DNA of 64,000 nucleotides from Pseudomonas lactis (GTDB taxonomy: Bacteria > Pseudomonadota > Gammaproteobacteria > Pseudomonadales > Pseudomonadaceae), in assembly GCF_001439845.1 (NCBI RefSeq), contig NZ_JYLO01000002.1, positions 372,001-436,000 on the forward strand, given 5' to 3'. The position numbers and the translations under genes are program-made. The notes beneath the pieces were generated by a model that was not told the origin of the DNA, made no database searches, and saw only the letters and a list, made by a program, of their open reading frames with translations. Positions 17,420-24,846 of the stretch are shown piece by piece; position 1 is the stretch's first letter, and every line of letters starts with the position of its first letter.

Positions 17420-17812
17420 TTGTTCCTTGAGGCAGCGGTGATTGTCCTGGCCCTGTTATGGGCCGGGACCTTGGCGTTTGTGCTGCGCTATGTGCGCCAG
17501 CAGCGGGAGTTGGCCTTGCAACAGGCCGAGCGCGATGCGGTGCGTGACCGGCGCATTCTGGAACTGGTCAAGCGCGTTGATCATTACCAGCAAAGTGCGG
17601 TGCGGGTGGGGGATGAGGTGCATGAACTGCGTGCGATGCTTGCGCCGTTGCCGGACAGGTTGGTGCAGTTGGAGCAGCGTGATCCGTCGAACCTGTCGTT
17701 TGCCCAGGCGGCCAAGCTGGTTGGCATGGGGGCGACGGTGGATGAGCTGACCCAGTCGTGTGGGTTGACCCAGGCTGAGGCGCAGTTGATGAGCAAGTTG
17801 CACAAGAGCTGA
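17420..17812 (+). CDS. DUF2802 membrane-anchored protein
   Basis: 130 residues from a TTG that immediately follows the cheW stop, implying coupled translation. One N-terminal membrane helix (AAVIVLALLWAGTLAFVLRY), a coiled-coil stretch (about 25-90) and a C-terminal helix-turn-helix-like segment (SFAQAAKLVGMGATVDELTQ). Members of DUF2802 sit at the end of chemotaxis operons in pseudomonads; the function is unknown. The start codon is uncertain. Confidence 0.75.
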   Translation: MFLEAAVIVLALLWAGTLAFVLRYVRQQRELALQQAERDAVRDRRILELVKRVDHYQQSAVRVGDEVHELRAMLAPLPDRLVQLEQRDPSNLSFAQAAKLVGMGATVDELTQSCGLTQAEAQLMSKLHKS

Positions 17813-17847
17813 TTCTCGGCGCGGCCTGGCCGCCGCAGCGATCCAAC

Positions 17848-18138
17848 TGTGGGAGCTGGCTTGCGATGACGGCCTGCCAGCCGCCCCATATCTACCTGAC
17901 ACCCCACAATCCAACTGTGGGAGCTGGCTTGCCTGCGATGACGGCCTACCAGCCGACATCTATCTACCTGATACCCCACAATCCAACTGTGTGCGGGCTT
18001 GCTCGCGAAGGCGGCCTGAGATCAAAAGCAGATCAAGATCAAGAGCGGCTCGCTTCGCATCGTGGTTACCGTTGGGTGGCAGATTTGAGATGTTTGTCGA
18101 TTGAGCTGCCGCCATCGCAGGCAAGCCAGCTCCCACAA
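17848..18138. repeat. Composite intergenic repeat, locus 1
   Basis: Family-B REP units start at 17848 and 17916, a family-A half unit (GCGGGCTTGCTCGCGAAGGC) lies near 17993-18012, the end of a longer repeat is at 18011-18070, and an inverted family-B unit is at 18114-18138. The same modules recur in the same order at 34800-35253 and 59215-59545. This fills the 430-bp gap before yegS. Confidence 0.8.
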
Positions 18139-18241
18139 TTTTGATCTGTGTACTTCAATCAATTTTCTTCAGCCCACAGACTTTTCCTGTTCCTCAAAGG
18201 TCAACATCCTTCAAGCACCTAGACCCAGGAGATACCCTCAA

Positions 18242-19162
18242 ATGACCGCCCCCAAAGCCCTGTTGATCCTTCACGGCAAACAAGCCCTCAACGAGGATGT
18301 GCGCGCTGCCGTGCTGGCGCGGCGGGAGCAGGGTGGGGAGTTGGCCGTGCGGGTGACGTGGGAGGGCGGCGATGCTCAGCGCCTGGTCAATGAAGCCTTG
18401 GCCGCGGGCTACACCCACATCATTGCCGGCGGTGGCGACGGCACCTTGCGCGATGTGGCTGAAGCCATGGCCCATGCCAACACTGATGCCAGCCTGGTGC
18501 TGATGCCCCTGGGCACCGCCAATGATTTCGCCAAGGCGGCCGGCGTGCCGTTGGAGCCGGCTGGTGCGTTGGCCTTGCTGGACGTGCAGCCCAGGGCCAT
18601 CGACCTTGGCCAGGTGGGTGGGCAAATCTTCCTGAATATGGCCACCGGTGGTTTTGGCAGCCAGGTCACGGCCAATACCTCCGAAGATTTGAAGAAGGTA
18701 TTGGGCGGTGCCGCTTACCTGTTCACCGGTTTATCCCGCTTCAGTGAATTGAAAGCCGCCTACGGTGAATTGGAAGGCCCGGATTTCCATTGGAAAGGCG
18801 AGTTGCTCGCGCTGGGCATCGGTAACGGTCGCCAGGCCGGTGGCGGGCATGTGTTGTGCCCCGGTGCATTGGCTGATGACGGGCTGCTGGATGTCAGCAT
18901 TCTGCCGGCGCCCCAGGAAGTGGTTGGCACGCTGCGTGAGTTGATGAACAACGGCTGGGGCCTGGACACCATGTTTGTGCGCGCACGCCTGCCGTGGGTG
19001 AAGATCAAGGTGGCGCAGGGCTTGTACATCAACCTCGACGGTGAGCCGCTGGAAGGCGACGACCTGCATTTCGAGGCACTGCCCAAGGCCCTGCGCGTGC
19101 ACTTGCCGCTGGGCTCGCCGTTAGTCGTCCAGGCTGATGATCTGCTCACGCACGGCAAATAA
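18242..19162 (+). CDS. yegS: YegS-type lipid kinase
   Basis: Diacylglycerol-kinase-family enzyme that phosphorylates membrane lipids. The ATG at 18242 (MTAPKALLILHGKQ) follows AGGAGA; upstream in-frame codons run through a REP. 306 residues with the nucleotide-binding GGGDGTLRDVAEA motif (about 62-74) and LMPLGTANDFAKA. The lipid-kinase C-domain includes LGIGNGRQAGGG and ends LVVQADDLLTHGK. Its last 42 nt overlap the 3' end of the convergent response-regulator gene. Confidence 0.9.
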   Translation: MTAPKALLILHGKQALNEDVRAAVLARREQGGELAVRVTWEGGDAQRLVNEALAAGYTHIIAGGGDGTLRDVAEAMAHANTDASLVLMPLGTANDFAKAAGVPLEPAGALALLDVQPRAIDLGQVGGQIFLNMATGGFGSQVTANTSEDLKKVLGGAAYLFTGLSRFSELKAAYGELEGPDFHWKGELLALGIGNGRQAGGGHVLCPGALADDGLLDVSILPAPQEVVGTLRELMNNGWGLDTMFVRARLPWVKIKVAQGLYINLDGEPLEGDDLHFEALPKALRVHLPLGSPLVVQADDLLTHGK

Positions 19163-19780
19163 CACCAGGCCCGCCACGTCAAAAATCTGCAAGCGCTTCA
19201 TGATCTGCGAGCGGTGGGCTTCGACGGTCTTGATACTCAGGCCCAGACCGTGGGCAATTTCCCGGGTGGATTTACCGCGCACGATCAAGCGCAAAATCTC
19301 CAGTTGCCGCGCCGTCAGGTTGTGGCTGTGGGCGACAGGCGCGTTGGGGACCTGGCTACGGATCAGCGCCTGGTTGATCACTGTGTGGGCGATGGCGGGG
19401 CTCAGGTAGCGTTCGTTGTTGCGCAGGGCCAGCAGGGCGTGTTCCAGCTCATTGGCGGTGGTGTCCTTGAGCAGGTAGCCGTGGGCGCCGGACTCCAGTG
19501 CGCGCATGATAAGGTCCGGCTCGGTGTGCATCGACAGAATCAGTACCTTGCACGTGGGGTAAAAACGCTTGAGTTGCTGCAAGGCATTCAGCCCGCCGGT
19601 GTGCTTCATCGACAGGTCGAGCAGCACGATATCCGGCTGCAAGGCACTGTATTGCTCCAGCAATTGCGCGCCATCGCTGGCTTCGCCGATGACGCTGTAG
19701 TCGGGAATATCCAGAATCAGCGCGCGCACGCCGGCGCGAATCAGTGCGTGGTCGTCTACCAGGAGTAAATTGCAGGTCAC
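19121..19780 (-). CDS. LuxR-family response regulator (NarL/FixJ type)
   Basis: 219 residues. The receiver domain has DD at LLVDDHALIRAG and phospho-Asp in IVLLDLSMKHTGG; the C-terminal LuxR helix-turn-helix is LTARQLEILRLIVRGKSTRE then LGLSIKTVEAHRSQIMKRL. It overlaps the upstream kinase by 4 nt (ATGA), forming a two-gene system. The regulated genes are not evident. Two inverted repeats at 21696 and 21791 are possible targets, without proof. Confidence 0.9.
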   Translation of the reverse strand: MTCNLLLVDDHALIRAGVRALILDIPDYSVIGEASDGAQLLEQYSALQPDIVLLDLSMKHTGGLNALQQLKRFYPTCKVLILSMHTEPDLIMRALESGAHGYLLKDTTANELEHALLALRNNERYLSPAIAHTVINQALIRSQVPNAPVAHSHNLTARQLEILRLIVRGKSTREIAHGLGLSIKTVEAHRSQIMKRLQIFDVAGLVLFAVREQIISLDD

Positions 19781-20670
19781 TCGAGAACCTTAGGGGCGCT
19801 AGCCCGTTCGAGAGCGCGGGGCGCCCAAGGGAAAAGTGCGTTGATGCGTGTACCTTTGCCGGGCTCGCTGCTGACGGAAAAGGAGCCTCCCAGCTGGTGT
19901 GTTCGTTCGCACATACCGGCCATGCCCCGTTGGCCTTCCCGGCCCGGATCGAGGGCAGGCAAGAACCCCTGGCCGTCATCGCAGATCATCAGCGACAAGC
20001 CTTCAGGCAGGCGTTGCAGACGCACCAGCAGGTTGCGCGCCTTTGCATGGCGAAGCATGTTGGTCACCGCTTCCTGAGTGACGCGAAAGGCCGCCACGGC
20101 CATTTCTTCGGGGATGCCGGTGAGCCGTTGGTGGCACTCCAGGCTCCAGCACACCTGGGTGTTTTCCAGGGCCTTGAGCAGGTGCGCGCGCAGGCTGGCT
20201 TCCAGGCCCAGGCTGGTCAGTTGGCGCGGGTTGAGGATGGCGGATACGTCACGTACCTTGGCCAGGGTTTCATTGAGGGTATTGCACAGCACCGAGCAAT
20301 GGTCTTGCAGATCCTGGGGCAGGCGGCGCTGCAGCCATTCACTTTGCAGCTTGGCGGCTGTCAGTAACTGGCCGATGTCATCATGCAGTTCGCGGCTGAG
20401 CCGGTGACGTTCGTTCTCCTGAACTTGCAGCAGGCGGGCGGCCAGTTCCTGGGGCTCGAACTTGATAGCTCTGCGCGAGCGCCACTGTTGCAGGCCCACC
20501 ACCATCAGCGTGGCGAGGTTGAGCAGCACGATCAGCAATGGCAGCGGCGCGCCCATCAGATAGGCCCACAGGCTGGCCAACAACGAGCACAGGCACAGCG
20601 AAAGGGCAAGGTGGCACGCGTGGCTGCGGGACAAGGACCTGACGATAAGTGACTTGAAACTGGCGTACAT
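19777..20670 (-). CDS. Two-component sensor histidine kinase (HisKA_3 type)
   Basis: 297 residues from the ATG at 20670; an in-frame TTG at 20742 would add 24 residues, and neither has a clear ribosome site. Two membrane segments (about 17-34 and 37-58) with almost no periplasmic loop, so it may sense within the membrane. The phospho-His is in RLSRELHDDIGQLLTAA, and the ATPase has DDGQGFLP and GMAGMCERTHQLGG. It pairs with the LuxR regulator. From 20671 to 20928, only a hairpin at 20836-20860 was noted. Confidence 0.85.
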   Translation of the reverse strand: MYASFKSLIVRSLSRSHACHLALSLCLCSLLASLWAYLMGAPLPLLIVLLNLATLMVVGLQQWRSRRAIKFEPQELAARLLQVQENERHRLSRELHDDIGQLLTAAKLQSEWLQRRLPQDLQDHCSVLCNTLNETLAKVRDVSAILNPRQLTSLGLEASLRAHLLKALENTQVCWSLECHQRLTGIPEEMAVAAFRVTQEAVTNMLRHAKARNLLVRLQRLPEGLSLMICDDGQGFLPALDPGREGQRGMAGMCERTHQLGGSFSVSSEPGKGTRINALFPWAPRALERASAPKVLE

Positions 20671-20835
20671 AGCGGATGGAGCCAATGAGGGTTCACTGCG
20701 GGGAGGCCGGTTGACCGGGCTCTGTTTGGAGTGCGCTGCCAAATCGTTTTTAAGCCTGTTGAAGTTAAATCACTTCGGGGGCGCATAGTAACACCCCTAT
20801 TAGCGTTGGTCGTCTGATTGGGTTATGACCCACGC

Positions 20836-20860
20836 GAGTACTCTGGGCGGGCACCCCAGA
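20836..20860. other. Inverted repeat (ACTCTGGG / CCCAGAGT)
   Basis: Eight-base-pair perfect stem with a 7-nt loop between the kinase start and the 3' end of the HPt-like gene. There is no T-run in either direction, so it may be an operator for the kinase gene or a weak mRNA-end hairpin. Confidence 0.35.
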
Positions 20861-20928
20861 GTTCAAAATGGAAAGTTGTATTAATGAAGTTGGTTTGTAT
20901 CGTTATTGCATTGATAGCTAATTGATAT

Positions 20929-21375
20929 TTATTGGGCGCGCCGATCATGCTGCGCAGTGTATTGGTGGGCTTTTTGCGGGATCTGCAAGCTGACCGCCTC
21001 AATCAACGATGATTGCTCTTCTTCATCCAGACTAAGCTTGCCAGTACGGATATCGATCAGTTCCAGTTGCCAGGCCAGTAGCGTCAAGCAGTCATGCAAG
21101 GCATCCAGCGCCTGGTCATGCAATTGCACCGGGCTCACGGCATTGGCAATCAAGTATTGAATCTGCCGGGAAAACTCGCTAATGGCCTGCAATGCAAGGC
21201 AGTCTGCGCTCTCGGCGAGCTTGTTCAGGCTGGCTTTCATGCAGTCGATAGCGTCACTGTCGTTTCGAATCAAATGCAGGTGGTTCAAGCACTCTTCTGA
21301 CCTGATCAGCAGCTTTTCAGCCTCGTGCAGGAACTCGGGAAGTGCAAGTTGCCACTCGTTACCGTCGTTCATCAT
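20929..21375 (-). CDS. HPt-like helical protein lacking the phospho-histidine
   Basis: 148 residues from the ATG at 21375 behind GCGGAGA. The pattern resembles the HPt domain of the CheA in this window: FLHEAEKLLIRSEECLNHL compares with FLVEAGEILEQLSEQLVEL. The H-box FHTVKGGAGFL corresponds to LNKLAESADCLAL, so the histidine would be Asn. It is wholly helical with no signal or membrane segment. It is divergent from cheV across a 550-bp regulatory region. It could be a degenerate phosphotransfer protein or a helical-bundle adaptor; a true family match is not recognised. Confidence 0.55.
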   Translation of the reverse strand: MMNDGNEWQLALPEFLHEAEKLLIRSEECLNHLHLIRNDSDAIDCMKASLNKLAESADCLALQAISEFSRQIQYLIANAVSPVQLHDQALDALHDCLTLLAWQLELIDIRTGKLSLDEEEQSSLIEAVSLQIPQKAHQYTAQHDRRAQ

Positions 21376-21695
21376 GCAGGTCTCCGCAACGTAAGGTCGG
21401 GTGATGAGATGTCGCACCGGGTGAATGGCGTAAAACTAGCGCTGAAATACGGCTCGGACTTGTAGGTCGATTCTGATATTCCAGTAGGACATTTAGTGAA
21501 ATGCTCACGAAAGTCGTATGTAGCCCCGGTTGTGCGGGATGACACGACTTCAGTTGCCGGTACGTGAGTGCCTGAAAGGCCCGTGGGCCAAGGGCTGGGG
21601 ATGGCAAACAAAAGCCTGACTCCATTCATGCAATGAGAATGGCGTCACATTAATGGCTATTAGATATCGCGAATATCAGGTTGGGCCTGATTGCG

Positions 21696-21714
21696 CATAG
21701 GGGAATCCCCTATG
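21696..21714. promoter_or_regulatory. Inverted repeat CATAGGGG-AAT-CCCCTATG
   Basis: Perfect 8+8 inverted repeat with a 3-nt centre in the intergenic region between the HPt-like gene and cheV. It could be bound by a dimeric regulator. It is not a terminator because no T-run follows. Confidence 0.4.
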
Positions 21715-21790
21715 TCGTGGAACTGCACGTCAATTCGACTGTCGCGCAAGGGGGGCTTGAAAGAGGCTCAAGGGCCCAAGCAGTAAAGCA

Positions 21791-21809
21791 TGATGTCAGT
21801 GTGACATCA
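21791..21809. promoter_or_regulatory. Inverted repeat TGATGTCA-GTG-TGACATCA
   Basis: Perfect 8+8 inverted repeat ending 27 nt upstream of the FliA-type -35 element of cheV. The position fits an activator site or an operator. No regulator is identified. Confidence 0.45.
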
Positions 21810-21836
21810 ATGGGTTTGCATGGCATTTTATTGGGG

Positions 21837-21863
21837 TCAAGGTCCGGCGCTTGCCGCCGATAA
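21837..21863 (+). promoter_or_regulatory. FliA (sigma-28) promoter of cheV
   Basis: TCAA, exactly 15 nt, then a perfect GCCGATAA. The Pseudomonas flagellin-type consensus is TCAAG...GCCGATA. The transcript start would be near 21870, about 55 nt before the cheV ATG. It links cheV to the fliA gene at 7963. Confidence 0.75.
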
Positions 21864-21924
21864 CGTGCTTATACAGCTGCACACCCTTTCAACGCGCCTG
21901 CGGCGTGTACACCAGGAGTTTTTA

Positions 21925-22860
21925 ATGGCCGGCATTCTCGACACGGTAGATCAACGCACGCAATTGGTGGGTGAGAATCGCCTGGAAATTCTCATGTTCC
22001 GCCTCTTCGGACGGCAGTTGTTCGCGATCAACGTGTTCAAGGTGCAGGAAGTCCTGCAACTGCCCAAGCTGACCCTGATGCCCCAGCGCCACCCGTTCGT
22101 GTGCGGGGTGGTCAACCTGCGTGGCCAGACCCTGCCGGTGATCGACCTGTCCCAGGCCATCGGCATGCGCCCTTTGGTGCCGGGCCCCAACAGCACCATT
22201 ATCGTCACCGAATATAATCGCTCGGTGCAGGCGTTCCTGGTGGGTGGCGTCGACCGCATCGTCAACATGAACTGGGAAGCCATCCTGCCGCCGCCGACCA
22301 GCGCCGGTCGCCAGCACTACCTCACCGCCATCAGCAAGGTCGATGAGCAACTGGTGGAAATCATCGACGTGGAAAAAGTCCTCGCCGAGATCGTGCCCTA
22401 CAACGCCAAGGTCTCCCGGGACAAACTTGAAGACCCGGTGCTGGAGCGTGCCCGTGGCCGTGAAGTGCTACTGGTGGATGACTCCAACGTGGCCTTGTCG
22501 CAGTTGCGTGACACCCTGGGCCAGTTGGGCGTGAAGATGCACATTGCCAGCGACGGCCTCAAGGCACTGAACATGCTCAAGGCCTGGGCCGACAGCGGCC
22601 AGGTCATGACCGACAAACTGCTGATGATCTTTACCGACGCTGAAATGCCCGAGATGGATGGCTACCGCCTCACAACCGAGATCCGCAACGACCCACGTCT
22701 GCGCGGTCTGTACGTGGTGATGCACACCTCGCTGTCGGGCAGCTTCAACGACTCCATGGTCAAGAAGGTCGGCTGCGACAATTTCCTCTCCAAATTCCAG
22801 CCGGACAAGCTGGTGGACGTGGTGCGCCAGCGACTGATGTTGGACGAAATGCCCGCCTGA
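21925..22860 (+). CDS. cheV: Chemotaxis protein CheV
   Basis: Coupling protein combining a CheW domain (about residues 10-160, LFRLFGRQLFAINVFKVQEV and FVCGVVNLRGQTLPVIDL) with a C-terminal receiver domain (DDSNVALSQL, phospho-Asp in IFTDAEMPEMDGY). 311 residues from the ATG at 21925 behind CAGGAG. It adapts array activity to stimulus. It is a solitary transcription unit with its own sigma-28 promoter. A MOSC gene starts 38 nt later in the same direction. Confidence 0.94.
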   Translation: MAGILDTVDQRTQLVGENRLEILMFRLFGRQLFAINVFKVQEVLQLPKLTLMPQRHPFVCGVVNLRGQTLPVIDLSQAIGMRPLVPGPNSTIIVTEYNRSVQAFLVGGVDRIVNMNWEAILPPPTSAGRQHYLTAISKVDEQLVEIIDVEKVLAEIVPYNAKVSRDKLEDPVLERARGREVLLVDDSNVALSQLRDTLGQLGVKMHIASDGLKALNMLKAWADSGQVMTDKLLMIFTDAEMPEMDGYRLTTEIRNDPRLRGLYVVMHTSLSGSFNDSMVKKVGCDNFLSKFQPDKLVDVVRQRLMLDEMPA

Positions 22861-22898
22861 CTTTAGGATGACACTTTGTTTCCTAGGAAGGCAGGCCC

Positions 22899-23705
22899 AT
22901 GCTGCGTCTCAGCGCGTTGTACCGTTACCCCTTGAAGTCCGGCAAGGCCCAAGCCTTGCAGCAGATTGGCCTGGATAAACTCGGGTTGGACGGGGATCGA
23001 CGCTGGATGCTGGTGGATGAAGCCAGCGGGCGGTTCCTGACGCAACGGGCGGTGGCGAAGATGAGCCAGCTCATCGCGTTGTGGAACAGCAGCGGGGGCC
23101 TGACTCTGAGTTCGCCGGGCTACGCGCCGCTGGACGTGGCAATGCCTGGCAGCGCCAGCGAACTGCGCGGTGTGACCATCTGGCGTGACACCCTGCGTGT
23201 GCCGGATGCTGGCGATGCGGCCGCAGCCTGGGTCAGCGAGTTCATTGGCAAGCCGACGCGCCTGGTGCAACTGCCCCTGGAACGTGCGCGCACCACCGAA
23301 GCCGGGTATGGCAAGGATGACGACAAGGTCGGCTTCGCTGACGGCTACCCGTTGCTGTTGATCGGCCAGGGCTCCCTCGACGACCTGTGTACGAAGATCG
23401 GCCGCCCGATGGAGATGCTGCGTTTTCGTCCCAACCTGGTGATCGAAGGCGCCGAGGCCTTCGCCGAAGATGGCTGGAAGCGCGTGCGCATTGGCGACGT
23501 GGAGTTTCGGGTGGTCAAGCCGTGCTCGCGGTGCATCCTCACCACCATCGACCCCCAGACCGGTGAGCGCAGCCCCGACCGCGAGCCCTTTGCGACGCTG
23601 GAAACCTACCGCAAGACCGAAAAGGGCGCGATGTTCGGCCAGAACCTGGTCAACGATGGCATTGGGCGCCTGGAAGTCGGCATGCCGGTAACGGTGTTGG
23701 AATAA
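22899..23705 (+). CDS. MOSC-domain protein (YcbX-like)
   Basis: 268 residues: N-terminal MOSC beta-barrel domain (LSALYRYPLKSGKAQALQ and GLDGDRRWMLVD) and a C-terminal MOSC domain with the conserved cysteine in VVKPCSRCILTTID. Such proteins use the molybdenum cofactor to reduce N-hydroxylated compounds. There is no ferredoxin domain, unlike enteric YcbX. It ends at a strong terminator. Confidence 0.88.
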   Translation: MLRLSALYRYPLKSGKAQALQQIGLDKLGLDGDRRWMLVDEASGRFLTQRAVAKMSQLIALWNSSGGLTLSSPGYAPLDVAMPGSASELRGVTIWRDTLRVPDAGDAAAAWVSEFIGKPTRLVQLPLERARTTEAGYGKDDDKVGFADGYPLLLIGQGSLDDLCTKIGRPMEMLRFRPNLVIEGAEAFAEDGWKRVRIGDVEFRVVKPCSRCILTTIDPQTGERSPDREPFATLETYRKTEKGAMFGQNLVNDGIGRLEVGMPVTVLE

Positions 23706-23736
23706 AAAAGCCCGTCTCGTGGGAGACGGGCTTTTT
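23704..23736. terminator. Bidirectional intrinsic terminator
   Basis: AAAAAAGCCCGTCTC and its complement GAGACGGGCTTTTTT flank a 3-4 nt loop, between the convergent MOSC and ppnP genes. Confidence 0.92.
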
Positions 23737-23754
23737 TGTGTGTCGGGTAGTGCC

Positions 23755-24039
23755 TTAGCCGCGGTATTCACACAGGTAAGCGGTGTCCACCGCGACCTTC
23801 AACTGGAACTTGCTGTTGGCCGGGACGTGGAACTGGCTGCCGGCGGCGAACGTTTCCCAGTCGCTGCTCTCAGGCAGCTTCACGGTCAGGGCGCCGGAGA
23901 CCACGTGCATGATTTCGCGTTGGGCGGTGCCGAATTCGTATTCACCCGGAGCCATCACGCCGATGGTCGCTGGCCCTTCTGCGGTGCCGAAAGCGATCGA
24001 CTTGACGGTGCCGTCGAAGTACTCGTTGACTTTGAACAT
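23755..24039 (-). CDS. ppnP: Pyrimidine/purine nucleoside phosphorylase PpnP
   Basis: 94-residue single-domain cupin (former DUF1255/YaiE) that splits nucleosides with phosphate. Recognised from [17 protein letters not shown], the glycine-rich [17 protein letters not shown] and [17 protein letters not shown]. Length matches the family. A family-A REP pair lies 40 bp upstream. Confidence 0.93.
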   Translation of the reverse strand: MFKVNEYFDGTVKSIAFGTAEGPATIGVMAPGEYEFGTAQREIMHVVSGALTVKLPESSDWETFAAGSQFHVPANSKFQLKVAVDTAYLCEYRG

Positions 24040-24079
24040 GGGTGAATCCTCGGAAAAAGGTCAAGGCTTACGCCAACCA

Positions 24080-24181
24080 CTGTAGGCGCGAGCTTGCTCG
24101 CGAAAAACCTGAGAACACTGCGTTTAACCAGAGGCGCTGCGTTATCGTCGGCGATCTTCGCGAGCAAGCTCGCTCCTACAG
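24080..24181. repeat. REP pair (REPIN-like), family A
   Basis: Inverted GAGCTTGCTCGCGAA units with about 55 bp between; the left arm has one change (GTAGGCGCG). It lies between ppnP and the exonuclease gene. Confidence 0.88.
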
Positions 24182-24229
24182 AGCAGCAGGAAAATGGCTG
24201 GCCAGTATGCCCAAGGCTGCAAGCGCTGC

Positions 24230-24772
24230 CTAGACCGGCAAAATCAAGGGCAGCAGGCGCGCGGTATTGCGGGCATCCTCCAGGGCGCGATGCTGCTGGC
24301 CATGGAACTGCATCCCCGCCAATTGCAGCGCACCATTGAGCCCCAGCGGTTTGTCCAGGCGCCGGGCCTTGGCAAAGCGTTGCTTGAGGTTCACATGCGG
24401 GGTGTCGCCCAGGGCGCTGGCGAGGCCATGGCGCTGCCACTCCAGCTCAAGCTGCACGCGGTCATAATCCCCCCAACTGGCCCAGCCTTCCAGGCGTGGC
24501 TGATGTTGGCCCAGCCAGCGCTCGAACAGCGGCCACACCTCGGTGATCGGCGCGGCCATGTCGATATTGGCCTGGGTGATATGGGTGAGTTTGCGGCAAA
24601 AGGGCGTCAGCAAGGGCCGCCGCAAGGGCCGCACAAAGCGCTGGAAGTGGTCCAGTTCGCGGCCCTGGCGGTTGACCAGGCTGGCGCCGATCTCGATGAC
24701 TTCCATCTCTGTCACGGGCCAGCCGCCGTCATCCGTTGTGGCTTCAAGGTCAATAATCAGCCAATGAGGCAT
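24230..24772 (-). CDS. DEDDh 3'-5' exonuclease
   Basis: 180 residues. Exonuclease motifs are ExoI LIIDLEATT, ExoII in the middle region (WASWGDYDRVQLELEWQRHG) and ExoIII HRALEDARNTARLL with the histidine and last aspartate. It resembles ERI-1/KapD-type RNA or DNA exonucleases, not DnaQ or RNase T by length. It lies downstream of atuF on the same strand (74 bp apart), where P. aeruginosa has atuG. Confidence 0.85.
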   Translation of the reverse strand: MPHWLIIDLEATTDDGGWPVTEMEVIEIGASLVNRQGRELDHFQRFVRPLRRPLLTPFCRKLTHITQANIDMAAPITEVWPLFERWLGQHQPRLEGWASWGDYDRVQLELEWQRHGLASALGDTPHVNLKQRFAKARRLDKPLGLNGALQLAGMQFHGQQHRALEDARNTARLLPLILPV

Positions 24773-24846
24773 GTGCAGGTTCCCGTACTCGTCCCTTCCT
24801 GATGGGGATAGAGCGTAGCCCGGCCCTGTAGTTCCGCCTAGGGGCG

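Noticed and set aside
17848..17990. Tandem units with a period near 70 bp that could look like a CRISPR array
   Set aside because: Only two or three imperfect units, spacers also repeated at other loci, and no cas genes; these are REP sequences.
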